64,000 bases of DNA from NCBI GenBank assembly GCA_964386385.1, contig CAYLRN010000004.1, positions 1 through 64,000 on the forward strand, in the 5' to 3' direction. A program made the position numbers and the translations under genes. Below the pieces are notes generated by a model. It saw only the letters and a program-made list of their open reading frames with translations, ran no database searches and was not told the DNA's origin. The stretch comes from RUG572 sp964386385. GTDB lineage: Bacteria; Verrucomicrobiota; Kiritimatiellia; RFP12; UBA1067. Shown piece after piece: positions 27,698-35,339 of this stretch (the stretch's first letter is position 1; the number at the start of each line of letters is the position of its first letter).

Positions 27698-29101
27698 CTA
27701 CTTGCGCAATTCGGGAATCTGCGCGGCGGCGACGGACTGCCCCAGACGGCGCGCCTTTTCGTCCGGCATGAATATGTCGATCTTCTCCGCCAAACACGGG
27801 TCGACGGCATCAAGGCCCATCTTCGCCGTGTTGAGCAGTATGTCTCCGCCGAAGCCGGACGTCACGCGGCCGAGAACCATCAGGTTCGAGTAGTCGTAGA
27901 ACTCGTGATACCAGGCGGCGGAGTTGGCCAGATAGCGTCCGATCATGAGGTAGACCTTGAGGGCAAGCTCCTCGTGCCTCTCCATCGCCGCCTGCACGGC
28001 CTTCAGGCGTTCCGGCAGCTTCATCGCCTTCGGGAACTTCATGCCGAAGCTGCGGGCGAGATGGTCGACGGCCTGCTGGGAGAAATACATCGCGCCGACG
28101 CCGGCGTCGCCGGACCACTCGTCCCTCGGAGCGTTCGGATTCAGGTCCACGGGGGCGAATGCGAGTTCGCTGATGCGCCCGGTGAGGGCGCCCTTCGGGT
28201 TTATGTAGCCCACCGCCTCGGAGGAGCCCATGGCAATGCCGAGGATTCCGCTGCGCTTCGTCGCGATCGCGCCGGCGAGGGCCGTGACGTCGCCGTCGTT
28301 GAACACCTCGAACGGACACTTCCACTCCTCTTCCACGCGGCTGAAGAGACTGCGCGCGGCGTCCTTCTTCTCCGGAGCCTTTTCAAGGACGGCGCGGATG
28401 AGGGACGCGGGGCCGAGGCGCTTTCCGACGAGCGTGCCGGCCGTGGAGCCGCCGATGGCGTCGACCTTCCCGCCAAGGGCCTCCGCCGCCTCGTGGAGGC
28501 CAGCGTTGAGTTTCTGGAAATGGTACTCCGGGTCCGCCTGGTTGCGGGGGTCCCAGGGAAACTCCTTCGAGAAGACGACCTTGCCGCGCTTCAGGGCGGA
28601 GATCTTGAAGTCGCTCGCGCCAAGGTCGAAGCCGATGCGGCAGCCGTTGACGTTGTTCTTCACCACCACTTCGCGTTCATGCGTCTCCGGCATCTTGCGG
28701 AGCGGGACGATGGACGTCTCGACCGGACGGCCGTAGAGGTCGTTGAAGAAGGCGTAGTCGAACGCGCGCGCGCCCTTCTTCGAGTAGGCCTTGGCGATCG
28801 GCGCGACTATTTCGTCCGGCCCTGACAGATGCAGCTTCCATCCGCCGGCGCTCCAGAGGACGAACTTCGCCACGCGCTCCACGAGATGCATCACGCCCGG
28901 CATTGCGACGGGGTGGATGCGCCTTGGCACTTCGACGTCGTAGCGGTAGACGTTGCCGTCCTCGCGCTCCCACGCCACGCCAATCGTCTGCCCGCTTCCA
29001 TGGGCCTGCGACCGCAGGAAGTCAAGGGCCTTGAGCGGCGGCTGGAAGCCGGCGTCGCACCCGCATTCGCATTCACCATCGCACTTGCATTTCTTCGCCA
29101 T
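27698..29101 (-). CDS. ROK-like sugar kinase/ASKHA-fold protein with Cys-rich N-terminus
   Basis: 467 aa. An ASKHA ATPase fold is indicated by GFDLGASDFKISAL (phosphate 1), EVFNDGDVTALAGA (phosphate 2) and LVLGRVTSGFGGDILLN. This fits ROK or glucokinase-like proteins, but the classic ROK zinc motif (CxCGxxGCxE) is not seen. The first 18 residues hold five Cys in CKCDGECECGC, a possible metal site. The substrate is unknown. The start at 29101 is chosen because AAAGGAG lies 9 bases before it; the ATG at 29110 is too close to that site. Confidence 0.72.
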   Translation of the reverse strand: MAKKCKCDGECECGCDAGFQPPLKALDFLRSQAHGSGQTIGVAWEREDGNVYRYDVEVPRRIHPVAMPGVMHLVERVAKFVLWSAGGWKLHLSGPDEIVAPIAKAYSKKGARAFDYAFFNDLYGRPVETSIVPLRKMPETHEREVVVKNNVNGCRIGFDLGASDFKISALKRGKVVFSKEFPWDPRNQADPEYHFQKLNAGLHEAAEALGGKVDAIGGSTAGTLVGKRLGPASLIRAVLEKAPEKKDAARSLFSRVEEEWKCPFEVFNDGDVTALAGAIATKRSGILGIAMGSSEAVGYINPKGALTGRISELAFAPVDLNPNAPRDEWSGDAGVGAMYFSQQAVDHLARSFGMKFPKAMKLPERLKAVQAAMERHEELALKVYLMIGRYLANSAAWYHEFYDYSNLMVLGRVTSGFGGDILLNTAKMGLDAVDPCLAEKIDIFMPDEKARRLGQSVAAAQIPELRK

Positions 29102-29119
29102 GTCGTCCATCTCCTTTTT

Positions 29120-29689
29120 TCAGTTCTGCTTTGAAATCGTCTTTCCGCCATTCGGGAAATCGCAGGCCTCCGCCCGCGCAAGCCCGGCCTCGACCGGCCC
29201 AAGGGCGTCGGCCGCGGCGGAGGGCGATGCGTCCGGCCACGCCATGAGCGCGAAATCGAGTCGCGGCCTTTCGTCCTTTCCAGGCGCGGGCAGGGGGGCG
29301 TCGCGCGTCGTGGCGAGGGACGGCGGCATGAGCGGAGACTGCGTGGCGGGCGGCACGGACTGCGCAGCGTCGAACGGGGCGGACGGCGGCGAGCCGTGGA
29401 ACGGAAGGTACTCCGGCTCCGGCGGCGGGTCGTCCGGGGTGAACCCGCCCACGCGGCTTTCAAGCCCCATGCCCGTCATCTTCGGGCGCTGCTGCCAGGA
29501 CATCCGCACCTTGTCGACGAGCTGTCCGTACACTTCCGGCGATATCTCCACGAACGCGGCGCACGGACGCGGCGGGTCGAAGCGCATGGGGACGAAGAAA
29601 AGCGCCTTGCGCGGAATCTGCATCGCAAGGATGGCGGAAAGTGAGACCACCGTCGCCACCGGCCAGGCGTTTCTGAACTTCACCTTCAC
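29120..29689 (-). CDS. Membrane-anchored proline-rich protein of the ExbB/ExbD-like operon
   Basis: 189 aa. The start is GTG at 29689, overlapping the stop of the preceding gene as GTGA. An N-terminal membrane anchor (NAWPVATVVSLSAILAMQI) is followed by a Pro-rich periplasmic stretch (PDDPPPEPEYLPF, PPATQSPLMPPS). By position after ExbB/ExbD-like genes it could be a TonB-like partner, but no recognisable TonB C-terminal domain was found. Low sequence complexity makes homology hard to judge by eye. Confidence 0.55.
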   Translation of the reverse strand: MKVKFRNAWPVATVVSLSAILAMQIPRKALFFVPMRFDPPRPCAAFVEISPEVYGQLVDKVRMSWQQRPKMTGMGLESRVGGFTPDDPPPEPEYLPFHGSPPSAPFDAAQSVPPATQSPLMPPSLATTRDAPLPAPGKDERPRLDFALMAWPDASPSAAADALGPVEAGLARAEACDFPNGGKTISKQN

Positions 29690-30171
29690 TCGCGCTTCTC
29701 CGCAACCTGCACGCATTCGACGCCCGATTCGCGGGCGATTCCGACAAGGCGCATGACGTCGCCCGCCGAGAGCCGCCTGTCCGCAAGCAGCAGTAGCGTC
29801 GAATTGCCCTCCGCCGCGGCGCGTTCGGCGAGATGGAAGCGCAGGGCGTCCACCTCGCCCGGCTCCGAAAGGGAATAGCGGGAGTCGTCGAAGAGGACAA
29901 GCGTCTCCGCAGCGCGTCCGCCTTCCTGCGCGGCGGGCATTGCGAATGCGGCGAAGCCAGGTGTCTCCGAGACGTCGCCGACGACTGGCGGAAGGTCGAA
30001 GAGGACGCCCGGCGCCGCCACCAACCGGCCCTCGATCATCGTGAACATGACGAAGAGGAGCGCAAGCATCGCCCACGGCGCCGCGGCGCAGAGCGGCCTC
30101 GCCCATCCGCAGCCGTGGCGCCAGATGCCGTCCTGCCGGGCGGGCCGCCAGTTCCACTCGCCGCCGCTCAC
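29686..30171 (-). CDS. ExbD/TolR-like protein lacking the channel aspartate
   Basis: 161 aa, GTG start at 30171 overlapping exbB (GTGA). A single N-terminal helix (CAAAPWAMLALLFVMFTMIEG) is followed by a periplasmic domain ending LLLLADRRLSAGDVMRLVGIARESGVECVQVAE, the usual ExbD/TolR end fold. The Asp that sits in the helix of true ExbD (LTxxxDVxFLLLxFF) is absent, so proton flow by the standard mechanism is doubtful. Identification rests on position plus the C-terminal pattern. Confidence 0.6.
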   Translation of the reverse strand: MSGGEWNWRPARQDGIWRHGCGWARPLCAAAPWAMLALLFVMFTMIEGRLVAAPGVLFDLPPVVGDVSETPGFAAFAMPAAQEGGRAAETLVLFDDSRYSLSEPGEVDALRFHLAERAAAEGNSTLLLLADRRLSAGDVMRLVGIARESGVECVQVAEKRE

Positions 30172-30785
30172 GAGGCGACCTCCCGCTTCGCGGCGAGCAT
30201 TGCGAGGATTTCGCTGGCGGCGGCCTCGAGGTCCACGACAAGGCGGTCAAGGCGGACGTGCAGCATGCCGTACATCGTCTGGACGGACACCGCGACGACG
30301 AGGCCCGCCGCGGCGGACGTGAGGGACTGCGCGGCGGCGCCGAGCAGGTCGGCGCGGACGACGAGCGGCGCCGCGTTGAGCGACACCACCAGACGCGCCA
30401 TGCCAAGCACCGTCCCCAGCACTCCGAGAAGCGGGGCCGCCTGCGCAACGATGGCGAGCATCGCGAGTCGCCGCTCCAGTCGCGCCACCTGGGCGCGGCC
30501 CGTCGTGTCGACCGTCTCGCGGAGAACGCGCGCCGAACCGCCGCGATGGCGGATAGCCGCGCCGGCAATGCAGGCGACCGGCGCCGCGGTCTCGTCGCAT
30601 ATCGCAAGGGCCTCGTCCGCCTTCCCACCGTCGAGAAGGTTCTCGACGCCGCGCAGGAAGTCGGCGTAGTCGATCTGCGCGCGGCGCAGGTCTAGAAGCC
30701 GGGCGACGAAGACGAACACCGACGCCGCGCCGAGAAGCGCCAAAGCCCAGAATACCGGGCCTCCGGCCAAAGTCCATGAGTTCAT
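30168..30785 (-). CDS. exbB: MotA/TolQ/ExbB proton channel family protein
   Basis: 205 aa. Three membrane helices: FWALALLGAASVFVFVARLLDL near the N-terminus, then the conserved block PLLGVLGTVLGMARLVVSL, then SLTSAAAGLVVAVSVQTMYG. This is the classic ExbB/TolQ layout, with the Thr of helix 2 present. It starts on the stop codon of the TPR gene (ATGA) and overlaps the next gene by 4 bp. A second ExbB is encoded at 37996-38634, so the two sets probably drive different machines. Confidence 0.82.
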   Translation of the reverse strand: MNSWTLAGGPVFWALALLGAASVFVFVARLLDLRRAQIDYADFLRGVENLLDGGKADEALAICDETAAPVACIAGAAIRHRGGSARVLRETVDTTGRAQVARLERRLAMLAIVAQAAPLLGVLGTVLGMARLVVSLNAAPLVVRADLLGAAAQSLTSAAAGLVVAVSVQTMYGMLHVRLDRLVVDLEAAASEILAMLAAKREVAS

Positions 30786-33352
30786 TGGATATTGCCTTTC
30801 CTCTCAAGCCGTTCGACGCGGCGGCGCGCCTCGTCCGCAGACGGCAGATGCGAATTGGCGAGATGTTCGAGGACGCGGCGCGCCTGCACGTCCTCACCCC
30901 GCGATTCATAGTAGTCCGCAAGCTTCATCACCGCGCGGGCGTAGGACGTCACGGCGTCGCCGTCGAACCAGACGCGGTTCGCCACGCCGTCCTCGTAGGC
31001 CATGACGACGTTCGTGTAGAACTGGTCGACCGCCTCCTCCGAGCGGCGCAGCTTTTCAAGGGCAAGGCCGATCTTGTAGGCGACCGAAAGGCGCAGGGAC
31101 GGGGAAAGGCCGGAGTCCTGCACGACGGAGCGGTACTCCTCGATCGCGTTGCGGTAGCGCGCGTCGTCGTCCGCTCCCATGGCGAGAAGGCAGTCGGCGC
31201 GCTGGACGGACGCCCGGCGGCGGAAGTCGTCCCCCGCCGGAAGCCGCTTCGCCCGGTCGAGCACCAGCACCGCCTCGGCGAAGCGGGCGAGCTCCTTGAG
31301 CAGGGCGCCCTGAAGGAGCAGCGTCTCGGCGAGAAGCGGAGTCTCCGGCGTCGGACGCGCCTCGGCCGCGGGGACTTCCGGACGCTGCATGAACGTCTTC
31401 ACCAGTTCCAGCGCCTTCGGATAGTCTCCCGTCGCGCGGGCGCACCTAATCGCGTAGAGATGCGCCTCCATGCGGCGCGAGGACGAGAGGAACCGGTTCG
31501 TCGCGCAGGCGGAGAAGCCGGCAAACGCGGCGGCGGGCGCCTTGTGCGCGGCGTCGTACTTCGCAAGCCAGAAGACGAGGTCCGCGCGCAGATGCGACTC
31601 CGGCGTGGAGGCGAGAAGCCCGCGCACGGTGGCGACGGCCTCGCCGTCGCGCCCGGCGCCGTAGCGGCAGAGCGCGGAGAGGAACTTCATTTCGCCGAGA
31701 CGGCCGGGCTGGAGCTTCGCGACCTCGGCGAAGTCAGCCTCCGCCTCCGACCAGCGGTAGGCGAGATAGTAGGCCCGGCCGCGACCGAAGAGGATGGCGG
31801 CGCGCGTCTGGCCGGAAATCGCCGCGACGGCGGCGACGGCGTTCGTCTTGACGGCGGACACCTCGCCGTCGTCGTCCAGCAGCGCCGCGTCCGAGGACTT
31901 CCCGCCGCCGAGGAGACCGTCGTAGAGTTCGATCGCGCTTTCAGGCCGCCCTGCGGCCGACTCGTGCGCGGCCAGGCGGAGGCCGGCCTTCATGCCATGC
32001 TCACCGCCCTCCAGCATGACTGCCCTGAACTCCGCCGCCGCCTCTTCCGCCATGCCGGCGCGCATCAGCGCGTCGCCCTTCTGATAGCGCGCGCGCAGGG
32101 CGAGCTCCGGCGCGTCCACCCGCGAATAGGCGTCCGCCGCCTCGCGGTGGCGTCCGTCTGCGAGAAGCGCGTCGCCCTGCTTGAAACGGCAGCGCGAACG
32201 CACGAGCGCGTTCGTCTCCGCGAACTGCGCCGCCCTCGCGAACGCGCCAGCGGCCTCGGCGCGACGCCCGGCCGCAAGATACGCCCAGCCGCGCGCCTCG
32301 AGGACCTCGGAATCGCGGGCGAGAGCGGGATATGATTCGAGAAGGACGCCGTATTCGCGTATCGCGCCTTCGCCGTCGCCGGCCGCGAGAAGCGTCTCCG
32401 CAAGCCGCCTCTGCGCGGCGCGCGATTCCGCGGCGTCCGGGAAGCGGCGAACGAGAGCGACGACGTTCGTGAACCCCTGCCGGCGCAGCTCAGGCGTCGA
32501 GAGCATCGCGAAGCCCTGCGCGAAGCCGGCGCGGCGCACAAGCTCCGGCCGCGTGGCGCGCGCGACCGCGCCCGAGACGACGGACATGGCGTCGTTCGTC
32601 GCCCCCGCGCGCCAGAGCGAATCGAAAAGCGAACACGACGCGGCGACGAATTCGCCCTCTGCGGCCGCCGCCCCCTCCGAGACGATGCGCCGCAGAAGCG
32701 CCTCCGCGCCGGCCGCGTCGCCAAGGGCCGCGCGCAGGTCCGCGCCCAGAAGGCGCGCCGCGTCGCCCGCCGCCCCGGCCGCGTCGACGGCGCCCTCGGA
32801 CTTCAGGACTTCCCACGCCCCGTCCGCGGCGCCGGCCGCCAGCAGCGCCCGAGCCCATTCCACGGCATTCTCCGCCCTGCCCGCGGCGTCGCCCTTCAGC
32901 AGCTCCGCCGCCATGCGGAACGAGCGCTCCGCCTCGTCGCGGTCGCCCTCGCGGACGGCCAGGCGAGCCGCAAGCCGGCAGGCCAGCGTCCGAATCCCCG
33001 CGTCGCCGAACGGACGCCGCAGGATCTCGCGCGCCCGCGCGCGTTCTCCGGTCTGCGCAAGCGCCCACGCCCGCCAGTAGCGGAAGACGTCGCCGCCGGA
33101 GTCGTTCCATTCGTCAAGAAGCCCGAGCATCTCCCCATGCCGCCCCGCGCGCGCCAGGGCCTCCAGCCTGACGAGACGCGCCTCGTCGCGCACGGCGGCG
33201 TCCGCCGCGGACTTCTCCGCGGCGGCGGCGTGGCGCACGACGACCGGCGTCAGCCCGTCGCCAAGGGCGCTGCGGGCGACCGCCATGTCGGACGGCTGCG
33301 CGAACGCCGCGGCTGACAGCGCGGCAAGCACGGGAAATGCGGCGAACTTCAT
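30782..33352 (-). CDS. Exported tetratricopeptide-repeat protein
   Basis: 856 aa. The signal peptide MKFAAFPVLAALSAAAFAQ starts at 33352, overlapping the era stop codon as ATGA. The rest is almost wholly helical repeats of TPR type (for example AEAAGAFARAAQFAETNALVRSRC, GDALLADGRHREAADAYSRV, FARFAEAVLVLDRAKRL). Large periplasmic TPR proteins beside ExbB/ExbD sets are common in this group of bacteria and are thought to scaffold energised outer-membrane machines. No enzymatic domain was found. Ala/Arg content is extreme (high GC). Confidence 0.75.
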   Translation of the reverse strand: MKFAAFPVLAALSAAAFAQPSDMAVARSALGDGLTPVVVRHAAAAEKSAADAAVRDEARLVRLEALARAGRHGEMLGLLDEWNDSGGDVFRYWRAWALAQTGERARAREILRRPFGDAGIRTLACRLAARLAVREGDRDEAERSFRMAAELLKGDAAGRAENAVEWARALLAAGAADGAWEVLKSEGAVDAAGAAGDAARLLGADLRAALGDAAGAEALLRRIVSEGAAAAEGEFVAASCSLFDSLWRAGATNDAMSVVSGAVARATRPELVRRAGFAQGFAMLSTPELRRQGFTNVVALVRRFPDAAESRAAQRRLAETLLAAGDGEGAIREYGVLLESYPALARDSEVLEARGWAYLAAGRRAEAAGAFARAAQFAETNALVRSRCRFKQGDALLADGRHREAADAYSRVDAPELALRARYQKGDALMRAGMAEEAAAEFRAVMLEGGEHGMKAGLRLAAHESAAGRPESAIELYDGLLGGGKSSDAALLDDDGEVSAVKTNAVAAVAAISGQTRAAILFGRGRAYYLAYRWSEAEADFAEVAKLQPGRLGEMKFLSALCRYGAGRDGEAVATVRGLLASTPESHLRADLVFWLAKYDAAHKAPAAAFAGFSACATNRFLSSSRRMEAHLYAIRCARATGDYPKALELVKTFMQRPEVPAAEARPTPETPLLAETLLLQGALLKELARFAEAVLVLDRAKRLPAGDDFRRRASVQRADCLLAMGADDDARYRNAIEEYRSVVQDSGLSPSLRLSVAYKIGLALEKLRRSEEAVDQFYTNVVMAYEDGVANRVWFDGDAVTSYARAVMKLADYYESRGEDVQARRVLEHLANSHLPSADEARRRVERLERKGNIQ

Positions 33353-34332
33353 CGCTCCGAACCCAGATAGCCCATCTCGGCCAAGAGCCGGCTGTTCTTC
33401 ATCCAGTCCGGCGACACCTTGATCCACAGCTCAAGGCGCACGTCCACGCCGAACATTTCCGAAAGCTCCGGTTCCGCGCTGCGGCGGACGGCCTTGATGT
33501 TCGACGCGCCGCGCCCTAGCACAATGCCCTTCTGGGACGAGCGGTTCACGTAGATCGTCACTTCCACGTCCCAACGCTTCCCGCCGTCGTTCTCGTAGAG
33601 CCCCACGACGGCGACGCCAACCTCGTGCGGAATCTCGTCGCGCAGATAGCGGAGCATCTTCTCGCGCACGACGTCCGCAATGGCGAGCTTGCGCGGATAG
33701 TCGGTCACGACGTCCTCCGGGAAAAGGGCCGGCCCCGGCTCGGCGAAGTCGAAGAGGGCGTCCATCAGCTCGTCGCATCCGTTCGGACGCACCCCGCACG
33801 ACTTCACCCACTTCGGTTCGGGGACCGCCCCACCCTCGGCGACGCCGCGCGCGATTTCGTCCCACAAGTCGCGGAACATCGTCTCGTAGAACGGCCGGCC
33901 GTCGCACTTGTTCAGCGCGAAGACGACCTTCTCCGGACGCTCCTTCGCGACCCTGCGCATCCAGCCTTCGTCCTCCATCTGCGGCTCGTGCGCCGCGTCG
34001 AACACCACGAGCAGGACGTCCACGCCGGCGGAAGTGGCGCGCGCCATGCCGTTGAGAAGCTTTCCGAGATGCCCCACCGCCTTGTGGAGGCCGGGAGTGT
34101 CCAGAAGGACAAGCTGGCCGCGAGGGTCCTCGACTATCCCGCGAATCGTGTTGCGCGTCGTCTGCTCCACAGGACTGACGATGGACACCTTCTCGCCCAC
34201 AAGACGATTGACTATCGTCGACTTGCCCGCGTTCGTGCGCCCGACGACGCCGACCATGGCGGCCTTGCGAAAGTTCCCGCCGACCGCCTCCGGCGACGCC
34301 GACGGCACGTTCTCTTTCTGTATCGTTTCCAT
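33349..34332 (-). CDS. era: GTPase Era
   Basis: 327 aa. Era binds 16S rRNA and helps 30S assembly. The G1 loop GRTNAGKST spans residues 31-39, followed by EQTTRNTIRG (G2), DTPG (G3, 78-81) and NKCD (G4). The C-terminal KH domain follows, with EIPHEVGVAV and IVLGRGASNIKAVRRSAEPEL; note GRGASN in place of the usual GKGG. Seventeen extra residues precede the G domain. The -10 box lies only 8 bases before the ATG. Confidence 0.93.
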   Translation of the reverse strand: METIQKENVPSASPEAVGGNFRKAAMVGVVGRTNAGKSTIVNRLVGEKVSIVSPVEQTTRNTIRGIVEDPRGQLVLLDTPGLHKAVGHLGKLLNGMARATSAGVDVLLVVFDAAHEPQMEDEGWMRRVAKERPEKVVFALNKCDGRPFYETMFRDLWDEIARGVAEGGAVPEPKWVKSCGVRPNGCDELMDALFDFAEPGPALFPEDVVTDYPRKLAIADVVREKMLRYLRDEIPHEVGVAVVGLYENDGGKRWDVEVTIYVNRSSQKGIVLGRGASNIKAVRRSAEPELSEMFGVDVRLELWIKVSPDWMKNSRLLAEMGYLGSER

Positions 34333-34340
34333 TTGGAAGG

Positions 34341-34349
34341 ATTATATCA
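34341..34349 (-). promoter_or_regulatory. Extended -10 promoter of the era operon
   Basis: On the minus strand TGATATAAT (34341-34349) is an extended -10. Eight bases lie between it and the ATG at 34332, so the mRNA would be essentially leaderless. No good -35 was seen. Confidence 0.6.
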
Positions 34350-34391
34350 AAACGCATTGCGCTTGACATGACCTCCGGGGAGATTAAGTGG

Positions 34392-35336
34392 TCAACGAAG
34401 GCGCGGATGCCATTTCAGCGGGTCGCGGAAGCGGTCCATCATGGCTGGCTGGTCGCGCGCCGTGAGGACGCGGGCGTCGAGGGCCTCGCAGGCGGCGGAG
34501 ATTTCACGCGAATCAAGGGCGAGGGCCGCCGTGGAGAGCGCGTCGGCGATCGCTGCGGAACGTCCGCTCCACGCCCACGTCTGACCCCAGCGCGCGGCCG
34601 CGCAGCGGCGGCGGACGTCGACGACGTGCCGCCCCTGGATCTCGAAGCCGCTTCCGGAAAGCGCCGCGCCGTCCGAAAGGCGCAGAACGACGTCCTGCTT
34701 CGTCCGCCCCTTCCAAACGCCGCCAATTCCGAGAGGCCATCCGCCGCCCGGTTCGTCCATGTCGCCCCAGGCGAGGAGCGTGGAAGTGCCGGCGTCGAGA
34801 AGGCACGAGCCTATCTCGAACTGCTCCGACCTCAGGACCTGCGCGCATTCGTCCAGCGCAACCCCCTTCCCCACTCCGCCGAAGTCGAGTTCAAGCGGCG
34901 TGTCGCGCCCGAAGGCGTCCCGCTCGACGGAGACGCGGAGGTTGTCGACGTCCAGGACGAGCCGCCGCATTCCGCAGCGCGCGAAAGCGTCGGCGCGTTC
35001 CTCGCCGGAAATCGTCTCCCATGATGCGCCGCGACGGCGGATGCGGTCCATCACGGGGGCGACCGTCGGGTCGAACGCGCCGCCGGTGGCGGCGCAGACG
35101 CGGACGGACGCCATGATGGCGGCCATGGTCTCCGGAGCGACTACGGCCACCTCGCCGGGGGCGAGCGCGCGGATCACCGCCACGTCGCTCGAATCGTTGA
35201 ACCGGCTGAGCAGAATCTCCATCGCGTCCAGCCGGTCGAACATGGCCGCCGAAGCGGCCGCGCAGAGGTCCTTGTCCTCCTTCGGCCCGAAGGACACCGA
35301 GAATTCGGTGTCCATGGCCTTGTGGCTGAAAGTCAT
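34392..35336 (-). CDS. apbE: FAD:protein FMN transferase (ApbE)
   Basis: 314 aa. ApbE links FMN covalently to Thr/Ser in flavoprotein targets such as NqrB/C and FMN-binding domains, usually outside the inner membrane. The family motifs are visible: AMDTEFSV at the start, GAFDPTVAPVMD, LDFGGVGKGVALDE and SGSGFEIQGRHVVD. No signal peptide or lipobox was found, which is unusual for ApbE. It follows the cytochrome gene with a 3-bp gap, suggesting a shared electron-transfer role. Confidence 0.88.
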   Translation of the reverse strand: MTFSHKAMDTEFSVSFGPKEDKDLCAAASAAMFDRLDAMEILLSRFNDSSDVAVIRALAPGEVAVVAPETMAAIMASVRVCAATGGAFDPTVAPVMDRIRRRGASWETISGEERADAFARCGMRRLVLDVDNLRVSVERDAFGRDTPLELDFGGVGKGVALDECAQVLRSEQFEIGSCLLDAGTSTLLAWGDMDEPGGGWPLGIGGVWKGRTKQDVVLRLSDGAALSGSGFEIQGRHVVDVRRRCAAARWGQTWAWSGRSAAIADALSTAALALDSREISAACEALDARVLTARDQPAMMDRFRDPLKWHPRLR

Positions 35337-35339
35337 TCG

